Shown here piece after piece: positions 11,714-21,563 of a DNA stretch of 64,000 nucleotides; position 1 is the stretch's first letter; every line of letters starts with the position of its first letter. Made by a program: the position numbers and the translations under genes. The stretch lies in NCBI GenBank assembly GCA_019454045.1, contig SKCR01047774.1, forward strand, positions 1-64,000, given 5' to 3'. The notes beneath the pieces were generated by a model. It searched no databases. It saw only the letters and a program-made list of their open reading frames with translations, and was not told the origin of the DNA. This stretch comes from Zanthoxylum bungeanum (Eukaryota; Streptophyta; Magnoliopsida; Sapindales; Rutaceae).

Positions 11714-13322
11714 GTCGCTGCAAGTGTAGCCAATGCGTCTGCCATCTGGTTCTCTTCTCTCGGTAAGTGCTGAAACTTACACTCTGGGATAACCTGTGCC
11801 AATTCTCTGAGATGAAAGAGGTAAGGCTTTAACCGTTCTTCTTTCAATTCCCATTCTCCTCGCATCTGCTGGATCACCAACATAGAATCTCCGTAGATTT
11901 CCACACTTCCGGCCTTCAAGGCTATCAATGCCGTCAAACCAAAAGCACATGCTTCATACTCGGCCATGTTATTAGTTACTCTGAACGTCAATCTCTTGGC
12001 CAAAGGCAAAGTCTCTCCCTCGGGGGTCACTATCACGATCCCAATTCCGGCACCTTTGTAATTCACTGCTCCGTCAAAATACATCTTCCATCCCTGGACT
12101 GTTATAGCTTGGATTTCTTCATCTGGAAATTCAAACTTATACTGATCCCCATCAACAGGTTGCAATGCCAGAAACTCTGCTACCGCTCGCCCCTTAATTA
12201 CTTTGGAGGTGAGATACTCAATGTCAAATTCTGTCAGCAATACCAACCATCTGCCCAATTTCCCCACTAATGAAGGCACCGAATGAAGATATTTCAGAGG
12301 ATTCTCCTTTGCCACTACCTGGATCTTGTATGACTGGAAATAATGCCGTAGTTTTCTGGAAGCCCATACCACAGCAAGACAGATCTTCTCCACTTCTTGA
12401 TACCGAGCCTCATACGGGAGCATCTTCTTACTCAGATAGTAAACTGCATGTTCTACCCCTGTATCATCTGCCTGTACCACCATTGCCCCCAGTGCTTCTG
12501 ATTCTACAGCCAAATACAGTATCAAAGGTCTGCCCAGCCTCGGAGGCTTCAATACAGGTGGCTCCACCAAGTACTCTCTGATCCTGTCGAAGGCGGTCTG
12601 GCATTGCTCGTTCCATCTCACTGGCTGATCTTTTCTCAACAGTTTGAAAACGGGCTCACATACTGATGTCAACTTGGCAATGAACCGACTGATGTACTGA
12701 ATTTTGCCCAAGAACGCTCTGACTTCCTTCTCTGTCTTTGGTGCAGGCATCTCTGTGATTGCCTTGATCTTCTCGGAGTCTACCTCTATTCCGCCCATTC
12801 CTACTGTATGACCAAGCAATTTCCCTGATGTCACCCCAAACACACATTTCTTGGGATTAAGCCGCAGGTTGTATCTGTCAACTCTCTGAAGGAATCTTTC
12901 CAATGCTTCAATGTGCCCAACTCTTGTCTCTGATTTCACCATCATGTCATCCACATACACTTCGATTTCTTTGTGCATCAAATCATGGAAAAGTGTAGTG
13001 GCCATTCGTTGATACGTAGCTCCTGCGCATTCTTGAGTCCAAACGGCATTACCTTGTAGCAGTAAGTGCCCCACTCAGTAACAAATGCAGTCTTGTGTTT
13101 GTCTTCCTCAGCCATGAGAACCTGATTGTAGCCTGAAAATCCATCCGCAAATGAATACATAGCAGATAAAGCTGCACTATCAACCAGGACATCTATATGT
13201 GGCAGAGGAAAATCATCTTTCGGACAAGCCTTGTTGAGATCTCTGTAGTCTACGCACATCCTGACCTTCCCGTCTTTCTTCGGTACTGGCACTATATTAG
13301 CCAACCACTCGGGATACTTCAC
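11641..13322 (-). pseudogene. Reverse transcriptase, decayed RNase H and additional RNase H of element B
   Basis: RT begins in the 12978-13322 frame (VPKKDGKVRMCVDYRDLN, VMPFGLKNA) and continues in the 11641-13074 frame (477 codons) after a two-base duplication near 13024-13029. The catalytic YVDD is at residues 40-43 of the second frame. The ordinary RNase H (about 180-310) lacks the usual aspartates: LYLAVES and VVAKENPL stand where acidic residues are expected. The additional RNase H (about 328-455) keeps D334 (YFDGA), E372 (MAEYEA), D396 (GDSMLV) and D446 (MADALA). This domain swap is a recognised mark of Tat elements. The frame ends at the T run near 11660. Confidence 0.92.
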
Positions 13323-13640
13323 TACTTCCAGGAACCCCGCATCTATTTGTTTCTTAACTTTCTTGCTTCTTTCTCAGCCCATTCTGGTCTCATTCGTCGA
13401 AGTTCTGCTTTACTGGCCTTTCATATCCGTCGGTATTGTGTGTTGGGCAATGTTTCTGTCTACTGTCTCTCGTCTCTCACATCACTCACACACCTCTACA
13501 ACATCTCACAACCAACTCTCTCTATCACTCATTCTTCTACTACTCCTTCAGTCTTCACTTCGTTCAGATCTCAGATTACAATCTGGGTTCTACGTACCAG
13601 ATAAATGCATGTGTTCATGCGAACTGATATCAAATATGCT
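13323..13640 (-). other. Protease-RT junction of element B with stops, possible intron
   Basis: The protease frame ends at 13571 and the RT frame is open only from about 13350. The interval has several stops. On the minus strand GT dinucleotides occur at the end of the protease frame (near 13592 and 13578), and a pyrimidine-poor AG candidate occurs near 13460. Ogre elements are known to splice an intron between protease and RT, so a spliced junction is possible. RT N-terminal signature residues (RRMRPEWAEK) appear near 13370-13400, in a frame different from the following part, which shows a true indel as well. Confidence 0.4.
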
Positions 13641-15643
13641 TGGTATGGAAATGACTCAGGCAAGTAAGCAAAAGAAATGTCTTTATTGGATAATGCGGAA
13701 GTACATTCAAACAAATCAGGAAGGTAAATGTCTTCATCATCTACAGACACTTCTTCCTCTGCAATCAGGTCCTCCTCAGGTTTTTCTTCCTCTCCCAGAG
13801 TCATGCTCTCTAATTTCATCAATTCTTCTTCCCAAATCTCTGCTTCCACCGATTCTTCAGTCAGTGGCTTCTCACCCAACAAATCCTGGAAGATCTCAAA
13901 CCCAGGTACCACAATCCCATTGACTTCCACAGGTTCAGGCTCTCCTTGATACCCTGAAGCTTTTACAAAGCACTCCATCAGTCTCAGGCCCTTTTTCTTG
14001 ACCCTTGGCTTTTCTTCATCAGACTTGTACCCCAAACCCTTCCTAGTATTCTGTCCTCGGAAATCTGGCAATTTTGAACCTTTTCCCGGCTCAAACTTCA
14101 TCTTCTCCATAATCCTAGCCACCCTAGGATCCACCCATTCCTCGAAAGTAGCTGACACCTGAAACCTCGTGAAAGGTTGTATCTCCAAGGCAGCCACGGC
14201 ATTGTCTAACTCAGCTCGGATGGTAACGACTTCTCCCTCATACGGGAATTTGATCATCTGATGCAAAGTGGAAGGCACGCCCCCAAGTTTGTGAAACCAA
14301 GGCCTTCCTAACAATAAGGCAAAAGTGGCTGGGATGTCCAGCACTGTGAACTCAACCTCATCTTCAATTGGTCCTACCTTGACCATAGCCACAAAGGTAC
14401 CCTCAACTCCCCGCTTACTGTCATCATAAGCCTTAATAGTCATACTGGAGGGGTCCAAGTCTGTTGCTTTCATACCCAATCTCGCCAGAATTTTCAACGG
14501 GCACACATTGATGGACGAACCGTCATCCACCATCACACATGAAGTTTTCTTGCCTCTCACTTCGGCCCTGATAAATAAAGGCCTGTTATGATTTCTTCCT
14601 TCCACCGGGAGTTCATCCTCAGAAAAGGATATCTGCAAAGCTTCTTTCTGAACCGACCCAACAAACATTGCGGGGTTGGCATCCTCTGGTACCACAATCT
14701 TGCTCAAGGCCTCAACCATAGCCTGTCTATGCTCCCGAGACGCACATAACAGTTCCCAGATACTCACTTGTGCTCTAGTCTTCCTCAATTGCCTCAGTAC
14801 TATATCACCTTCAGTATTTTCTGCAGTCTCAACCACTTCTCTACCATCTGTCAAAGCTTCCTTACCCTTTTCCGTCATATCATTGTAAAAACGACCGCTG
14901 CGTGTCATTCCCCTTACTTCCTCCTCATCACTGCTAGAGAAATCAAGCCAAAAGTTTTTCTTCTGCTCAGTCTCATCTTCACTAGTATTATCCCAGATTC
15001 CCATGCAAAAGGCTTGAGGGTGAAAGGATTTCAGGACAAGGTCTTCTGGGAGGCCAGAATTGATCATATAGGCTGGTGGTGGTACGGCACGGTAATTGGG
15101 TAAGGGATTTCTGTGTGTGTCAGGCTGTTCTGTTTCTGGGTCAGGTATTTTCTTGGAGTCTATTAGGTCTTGGATTTCATGGCGGAGTCGGGCGCAATTG
15201 TCAGTGTCATGGCCCTTCTGTTGGTGAAAGTGACAGTAAAGGCTTAGGTTATAATGTGATGGTAGGGGGTTGGGTAGTGGTTTGGTTTCTAAGGATTTCA
15301 AGAGCCCTTGCCTTTTTAGTTTCTCTAGCACTTTTGACAGAGGTCTTCCCAAGTTGGAAAATCTTCTGTCCCGGATAGCGGCAATCTCAGCAGAAACGGG
15401 CTTCGTTCCCGATGTTCCCCCAATGGGCCTCCTGTTCAAACCATAGAATTTTCTATTCTCAGCCTCTTCTTCCTCAATATCCATGACAGTTTCCCTCAAC
15501 TGTCTAAAGTCAGTAATCATGGAGGTCATCCTCCTCAACTTGCCGTAAATGGAGGGCTTGGTTCCCTTGATGATCATCTTAATCTGGTCCTTCTCCGAGG
15601 GCCTAGTTTGCATTTTCAACAGCTGACTTCTCCACCGGTCCAC
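13571..15643 (-). CDS. Gag C-terminus and aspartic protease polyprotein of element B
   Basis: The 690-codon frame starts in the gag segment (IIKGTKP) that follows the capsid. A zinc-knuckle-like motif of Tat type, CHFH with GHDTDNC, is at residues 137-150. The protease region (about 355-455) has VDDGSS as the active-site triad equivalent, at residues 372-377, and LLLGRPWF near 443-450. An acidic C-terminal stretch (about 590-660) precedes the end. The frame is continuous with gag in meaning but not in phase, because of a two-base duplication near 15640-15645; the listed start is only the first ATG after that break. The protease would process the polyprotein into mature parts. Confidence 0.85.
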   Translation of the reverse strand: MDRWRSQLLKMQTRPSEKDQIKMIIKGTKPSIYGKLRRMTSMITDFRQLRETVMDIEEEEAENRKFYGLNRRPIGGTSGTKPVSAEIAAIRDRRFSNLGRPLSKVLEKLKRQGLLKSLETKPLPNPLPSHYNLSLYCHFHQQKGHDTDNCARLRHEIQDLIDSKKIPDPETEQPDTHRNPLPNYRAVPPPAYMINSGLPEDLVLKSFHPQAFCMGIWDNTSEDETEQKKNFWLDFSSSDEEEVRGMTRSGRFYNDMTEKGKEALTDGREVVETAENTEGDIVLRQLRKTRAQVSIWELLCASREHRQAMVEALSKIVVPEDANPAMFVGSVQKEALQISFSEDELPVEGRNHNRPLFIRAEVRGKKTSCVMVDDGSSINVCPLKILARLGMKATDLDPSSMTIKAYDDSKRGVEGTFVAMVKVGPIEDEVEFTVLDIPATFALLLGRPWFHKLGGVPSTLHQMIKFPYEGEVVTIRAELDNAVAALEIQPFTRFQVSATFEEWVDPRVARIMEKMKFEPGKGSKLPDFRGQNTRKGLGYKSDEEKPRVKKKGLRLMECFVKASGYQGEPEPVEVNGIVVPGFEIFQDLLGEKPLTEESVEAEIWEEELMKLESMTLGEEEKPEEDLIAEEEVSVDDEDIYLPDLFECTSALSNKDISFAYLPESFPYQAYLISVRMNTCIYLVRRTQIVI

Positions 15644-16305
15644 ACGTACTCTTTAAAACTTTCCTCCGATTTCTGCTTCACATTCTCCAGATCTCGGAGT
15701 GACAGATCAATTTCTAGGTCAGTGACATATTGCTTTAGGAAAGCATCAGCCAACTCTCTCCAATCTTCCTTCACTTTCTTCTCCAAACTGTGGTACCACA
15801 CCACGGGAGCTCCCTCGAGCGACATTCCAAACATTTTCTGCACTTGGCGCTGGGATAAGCCAACGGAACTCATAACTGATACAAACTGCCGGAGATGCAC
15901 CCTTGGATCCCCATTCCCGTTAAACTTAGTCATATCAGGCATCTTGAACTGTGCTGGCAGCTGTTCCTCGAAAGTCAGTGTGTCGTAATCCAGCAGATCT
16001 TCATTTTTACCCCTCATCTTGCGGGTAACTGACTCAACAACCTGATCCCGAAGTTTCTGTAACTCTGCCTGTGACCCAGATACTCTGCCTGTTGCATACT
16101 CTGCCATATCATCATCAAAAGTAGGGATATCATCCCCCATCCCATTCGGAGGCTCCTCATGCCTCACATTCTCAGAATTTCCCCCAGCACGGGGCACAGT
16201 CATACTAGCCATAGCAGTAGTCAAGGCTTGCAACTGTTCAGCGATCTTGGCGAGATTGTTCTCTAACTGGTCCATTCGGGATACCTCGTTACCAGATTCA
16301 CTCAT
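15616..16305 (-). pseudogene. Gag N-terminal and capsid part of element B
   Basis: 229 codons starting at the first ATG after the leader. Residues 15-35 look like a short coiled coil (LENNLAKIAEQLQAL). The retrotransposon gag capsid domain occupies about 120-220, with the family signature VWYHSLEKKV at 169-178 and LKQYV at 190-194. Gag forms the particle that packages element RNA. The frame is cut short by a GTG to GTGTG duplication at about 15640-15645; the downstream capsid continues in the next frame (13571-15643). The first frame's last eight residues are therefore frameshifted. Confidence 0.88.
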
Positions 16306-17308
16306 GGTTATTACTGTCTTCTTGGTGAGTCTTTTCCCTTCCCTAACCCAACAGGTATCTATGATGGCTTTTTTAAAACATAAGGGTTAGCATGATGCAT
16401 GCATGCATGAGATGCGCGTGATGTATGAAATAAATAAGCTCGTAAAAGAATTTACAATAATCGGCCCGTTATCATTTCAAAGTATTTAGTCACACTATTG
16501 CGCAGTGCAAACTTGTCCCAGTTGAAAAGGCCCAACATGTTTACACTTTGCGATAATATAACTAAATAACTTCAAATAATAAGAGGCCTAAACACAAAAT
16601 AGCCCATTAGCATTTTAGAAGCTTTTGGCCTAATTGTCAAAGGACATGAACTTGTCCCTGTTTAAATGGCCCAACAAGTTCACATTTATTGACAAAAAGT
16701 CCAACTGAATCCAAATGATAATGGTCCAAAACACAAGCATAAATAAGTAATTTTTACTGGTCACAAAACTAAGGTTCATGTGTAAGTTCTAGGAATGTAA
16801 ACAAAGGCCCTTATTGACAAAGGATTACCCACAACTAGGACTCCCCACTCAAGGGTTCAAACGACCAAGTGAGTGCACCTTATATGTCAACAAGTTAAGG
16901 TATGTGACTAACTGTCAAATGGACTTCCCGTTGTAGATTCCCCAGAGGGAGGGCGGAGCAAAGCTCGCAGTGGATACCCAAGCCCCTTAGGCTCTTATCG
17001 CTTGGTGACAGGAATAAACAACGAGTCCTCCAAATTAGTCTATCACATGAGATGATTATCTAGATGCCTTCCAGCTTTTCCTTGTAAAAAGGTAGTGAGT
17101 GAAGGAAGACACCAAACATCCCCTAGGAAAATGATCATCTAGGTGTCTTCCAGCTTTTCCTTGTAAAAAGGTAGTGAGTGAAGGAAGACACCAAACATCA
17201 CCTAGCCCTAACAATGTCTTTGATTAAATTCCTTAAACTTACAGTAAACATGGTTAATTAAAACACAAATCCAACCATTACAAGACATGTTTCGAGGCCG
17301 ATTCTCTA
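16306..17308 (-). other. Untranslated leader of element B
   Basis: About 1 kb between primer site and gag without a long frame. It contains a tandem duplication of about 74 bp (17050-17124 and 17131-17204), each copy with CTTCCAGCTTTTCCTTG and GTGAGTGAAGGAAGACACC. Element A has a single copy of this unit (about 21364-21437). Two diverged blocks with CTTGTCCCAGTTGAAAAGG occur near 16512 and 16640. Confidence 0.8.
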
Positions 17309-17326
17309 TCCCCAGTGGAGTCGCCA
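17309..17326 (-). other. Primer binding site of element B, tRNA-Arg type
   Basis: On the minus strand it reads TGGCGACTCCACTGGGGA, 18 bases complementary to the 3' end, with CCA, of plant tRNA-Arg(ACG) as I recall it. It lies three bases inside the 5' LTR. A tRNA-Arg primer is usual for Ogre elements. Confidence 0.85.
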
Positions 17327-17329
17327 GAC

Positions 17330-19736
17330 TGTAGACAACAGGAACTGGACGACGCATGCTGTTCTAGGCTCGCGGCACTAGTTGGGAGTACGGAGTAGCC
17401 ACGGGGACTAAACCGGAGAATGATGGAGTCGCCACCCGGTGTGAACCGGGAAAATAAGATTTAAGGCCGCACTCACCCCTCGCAAGGGAAGACCTCAAAC
17501 CGTTGGGTTCGGAATGGTCCCTTACTTATGTCACTTGTAATGAGAGGATTTATGTAATAACTTAATCATGCTTGAGTAACACTCAGTTCCAAGGGGTATC
17601 ATGCTTCTAAATTCACATGCATATCACTAAAAAACTTACACTTAAATTTCCATATGCAAATTCCATGTATAAGTTTACATTTAACATATTTTTCATATCT
17701 GCATGCAACCTATTCATATATAATCTATATCCAAATTCAAGCAATGAAGACAAATTAACATACCAAAAGCATACAACTTCACAAAAGCATAAAGAACATT
17801 TATTTTTCAAACATGCATACTAAGAGAATGTATTCGAGCTTATAACAGAAATAGACGACTAAAGAAGTAATACAAATGCATAAAGTTCAAGGAGATAACC
17901 ATATGTTAAGATAGACATGTCCTGATGTGATACAGTAAGACCGTGACCGTTCGCGTTGCGTTCGTAAACGCGTTCGAACGGTGAAGACAGAATGCTCTCG
18001 TTCGTGTGGCGTCCGAGACGCGTTCGAACAGAAATGAGACAGTAGGTTCTCGTTCGTAGGGCGTCCGAAAACGCGTTCGAACAGAATGTGACCTGATGCT
18101 ACAGATGTGCGCGCGTTCGAGTAGCGTTTGATAACGCGTTCGAACGGTAGAGACAGAAAGTCCCCGTTCGTGATGCGTTCGATGACGAGTTCGAACGGGA
18201 ACTGGCAGATTACATACATTCATACATTTTTGGACACGTCATTCAAACAAGATCATCACAACGACATATCTAATCACATGGATCCTCAAATCATGCAATG
18301 TTTAACATACTAAACAATTAAATCATGCTCAAACACAACCAACTAATCATACTCAAAGCTATAACATGTTATAAACATCCTAATCATGCATAAGAAAACA
18401 AAGCACATATTAATCTAAATCGTGCTCAAACACAAATTTGGATGACACGGAATACGTGTGTCTTTCAAGTGGTACGTGGCATTGTATCCCGAGTACAAAC
18501 CGCATTACCGTCCATTCGGATTCGGCTACGGAATTTATGTCCGAGTTTCCATCCGATATATCACAAGAAATAACACATATTCCGTCCATCCAGAATCACA
18601 TCACACAATTAACATGCTTTCCAAATCATGCATACTTAACATCATAATTAATCATGCTTTCTAAATTATCAATTCATGCGAAGAGGATAAGTATCATATG
18701 CCCTCAGGTCTAACCTTTTTGTGTCGTCTTTCGGAAGCACGTTTCACGTCCGTTGGAAGGGTTGATGCTCTGCAACTTTTCTGGTTCACTGGTTCCCCTT
18801 TTCCTTGGTTATCCTGCTGATTTGCTCGCTGTTTTCCTCCGCTTTGCTGCTGTGTTGCTGCTGTGTTTCAGGCCACTGTTCTGGTTGCTTCGGCTACTGC
18901 TTCGTGATATTTTGGGCTGCTATTTAGGAGGTGTTTTCCAATGGTTATGGGCCGTCCTACGGGGAATATGGGCTGCTGTGTAGGGCTGTCCTACGGTGAG
19001 GTGATTGGCGTGTTTAGGGGTTGTGTAGTGTTTGCTCAATGTGTCGTCAATCTCCTAGATATCTCTTCTTTTGTGTTATATTGATGCCAGCCCCTTTTGG
19101 TTGGTTTTAGGCTTCTTTTATAGGCAAAGGTGGAGAGTGTTTAATGGGAAGTGAGTTGGCTTGTGCTTGCTTTGTCATTTTTGGGTGGCCTTGGGCGTGA
19201 ATGGCTTGCAAAGAGTGATGGGTGTGAATGTGGCTTAGGTGGATCTTGTTGCTTTGTACTTGTTTTGTCATTCAAGTTGGGGGGGGTTGGTATATGATAT
19301 GAGTTTCATTGTTTGTTTGCAATGAGTGAAGGAGATAATGGAGGATGGCATGGGTGTGTAAGGAAGAAAGCTAGTGGAGTGTGGGGTATTGTTGTTTGAT
19401 TTGTTTAATGGGGGATTGGCTTGGCATGTGAGGGATTTGGCTCTTTGGTTTGTAGGGCACGTGAAGAATAGAAGGAAAAGATGATGTGGGGCATGGGTTT
19501 GGTTCTTTTTGGTGGGCTTGGGGTATTTGGGCTTGGCTTATGGATTCTTGGGCCGAGTATAAGCAGAGATCCAACGAGCAAATCGAAGCTAGATAACCAA
19601 GTTAAACCCGACAATAATTCCGATTTCCAACTTTACCCTTCCAACGTCCGTTTCCCGTGACTTCATGACATGAAAAGGTAGTGCCTCCTTACGAGGCTCA
19701 TCATTGGGCATGATATGCAAAAATGCAGTGTCTACA
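17330..19736 (-). repeat. 5' LTR of element B
   Basis: Starts TGTAGACA and ends TGTCTACA. A minus-strand TATA box (CCTATAAAAG) lies at 19115-19124 and would drive the genomic transcript. The hairpin array is at 17947-18199. Its last 180 bp resemble the end of A's LTR more than the end of its own partner LTR. Confidence 0.95.
17947..18199. repeat. Five tandem hairpin units in the B 5' LTR
   Basis: The same array as 4867-5117 with one 2-bp insertion. The inverted arms in the first and last units are preserved. Confidence 0.8.
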
Positions 19737-19741
19737 ACGGC
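19737..19741. repeat. Target-site duplication of element B, right copy
   Basis: acggc, identical to 4246-4250, directly after the LTR end TGTCTACA. Confidence 0.95.
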
Positions 19742-20646
19742 TTTCAACGTTCTCTTTTAACTCCCATGTACCTCCTTGCATCGGTCGGATCACCACATGG
19801 AATCTCCGTAACATCCACGTCGTAGCTCTCAAGGCTATTAATGCAATTCAAGCCGAATGCACATGCTGCGAACTCAGCCATATTGGGAGTTGCCCTGAAC
19901 GTCAACCTCTTGGCCATAGCAAAGTCTCTCCCCAGGGGTTACTATTACAATACTGATTCGGCTCTTTTGCAGTTCACTGCTCCGTCAAAATACATCTTCC
20001 ATCCTTGGACGGCAATAACTTGGATTTCCTCATTGGGAAACTCAAACTTACACTGATTTCCTTCAACAGGTTGCAACGCTAGGAATTCGGCCACGGCTCG
20101 CCCTTTGATTACCTGGGAGGTAAGGTACTCAATGTCAAATTCAGTCAGCAGCACTAACCATCTGCCTAACTTCCCAACCAGCGAGGGTACTGAGTGCAAG
20201 TACTTCAAAGGATTCTCCTTTGCTACTACCTGGATCTTGTAAGATTGGAAGTAGTGGCGTAATTTCCTGGATACCCATACTACTGCCAGACAAATCTTCT
20301 CCACTTCCTGATAGCGAGCTTCATACGGAAGCAGCTTCTTACTGAGGTAGTAGATGGCGTGCTCTACTCCTGTCTCATCAGCTTGTACCATCATCGCCCC
20401 CAGCGCTTCGGGTTCAATGGCCAAATAAAGCACCAAAGGTCTGCCCTGTTTCGGAGGTCTCAGGATAGGAGGTTTCACCAAATATTCCCTTATTCTGTCA
20501 ATTGCTTCCTGACACTGCTCGTTCCACTTTACCGGGTGATCTTTCCTCAACAACTTGAATATGGGCTCACATTCTGACGTCAGTTTGGCAATGAACCGAC
20601 TGATATGCTGGATTTTCCCAAGGAATGCTCTGACTTCTTTTTTTTC
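19742..20646 (-). pseudogene. RT end, RNase H and additional RNase H start of element A
   Basis: The frame 19945-20553 corresponds to residues about 145-335 of B's RT/RNase H frame, with the same decayed RNase H (LYLAIEP, VVAKENPL) and the beginning of the additional RNase H (WKMYFDGAVN). It then leaves frame near 19975, and the homologous part continues out of frame to the B insertion. RT residues before about 120 of the B frame are absent. Homology stops near 20640, where sequence matching the leader begins. Confidence 0.88.
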
Positions 20647-20652
20647 TAACCC
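20636..20652. other. Internal deletion junction in element A
   Basis: Sequence matching B around 12725 (CTCTGACTTC) is joined through a short T run to sequence matching B around 16340 (CTAACCCAACGGGT). About 3.6 kb relative to B, covering gag, protease and most of RT, is missing. The short shared T/CTTT run at the join suggests microhomology. Confidence 0.85.
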
Positions 20653-21542
20653 AACGGGTGTCCATGAAGGCTTTTAAGACACAAGGGTCAACATGATGCA
20701 TGTATGCATGAGATGCATGAGATGTATGCGATGTATGGAATATATAAGTTGGCCCATTATCATTTTAAAGCAATCAATCGCACCATTGCGCGGTGCAAAC
20801 TTGTCCCAGTTGAAAAGGCCCAACAGGTTTACACTTTGCGATGATATGGCTAAATGACTTCAAATAATAAGAGGCCCAAAAATGGCCCACTGGCATTTTA
20901 GAAGCTTTTGGCCCAATTGTTAAAAGACATGAACTTGCCCCAGTTTAAATGGCCCAACAAGTTCATACCCTTTGACAAAAGGTCCAACTGGATCCAAATG
21001 ACAGTGGTCCATCAAACACCTAATTATAAAATGTCTAACTACAGGTTCTTTGTGGCTAAGTCTCATAAGTGGGTTCACGGGGCGCGGACAAAGGCTCTCG
21101 CTGACGAAGGTTTGCCCACAACTAGGACTCCCCACTCAAGGGTTCAAGCGACCAAGTAAGCGCACCTTTTTTATACCTTGCGGTACATGCCAACGAGTTA
21201 CGGTGTGTGATTAACTGTCGAATGGACTTCCCGTTATAGATTCCCCAGAGGGAAGGTGGAGTGAGGCTCTCTTAAGTACCCAAGCCCCTTAGGCTCTTAT
21301 CGCTTGGTGTCATGAATAAACAACGAGTCCTCCAAACTAGTATGTCACAACGAGCTACAAGTAATGATTTATCTAGGTGCCTTCACAGCTTTTCCCCGAA
21401 GGGTAGTGAGTGAAGGAAGACACCCAACCATCACCTAGCTTCAACAAAGCCTTTGATTAACCCCCTCAACCCACTATAGAAATGGTCAACTAATGCACAA
21501 ATTATACACATCACAAGACATGATTTCGAGGCCGATTCTCTA
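20653..21542 (-). other. Untranslated leader of element A
   Basis: Homologous to the B leader (16330-17308), including the GGCCCAACA and GACTCCCCACTCAAGGGTTC blocks. It contains a single copy of the 74-bp unit that is duplicated in B. No gene is seen. Confidence 0.8.
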
Positions 21543-21560
21543 TCCCCAGTGGAGTCGCCA
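21543..21560 (-). other. Primer binding site of element A, tRNA-Arg type
   Basis: The same 18 bases as in B (TGGCGACTCCACTGGGGA on the minus strand), three bases from the LTR start at 21564. Confidence 0.85.
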
Positions 21561-21563
21561 GAC

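Larger units (their letters stand above)
4251..19736 (-). mobile_element. Element B: full-length Tat-clade (Ogre/Retand-like) Ty3/gypsy retrotransposon
   Basis: About 15.5 kb with two LTRs (2410 and 2407 bp) bounded by TGTAGACA and TGTCTACA, a perfect 8-bp inverted pair, and flanked by acggc. It is transcribed right to left: 5' LTR, tRNA-Arg primer site, leader, gag, protease, RT, RNase H, additional RNase H, integrase, noncoding module, two tandem arrays, PPT, 3' LTR. The additional RNase H and tRNA-Arg primer site are characteristic of the Tat clade, Ogre in particular. No extra ORF precedes gag, unlike classical legume Ogres. Coding regions carry at least five frame breaks. Confidence 0.95.

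Noticed and set aside
17309..17326. tRNA-like sequence
   Set aside because: Only the 18 bases complementary to a tRNA 3' end are present; it is a primer binding site and not a tRNA gene. The same applies at 21543 and 28256.
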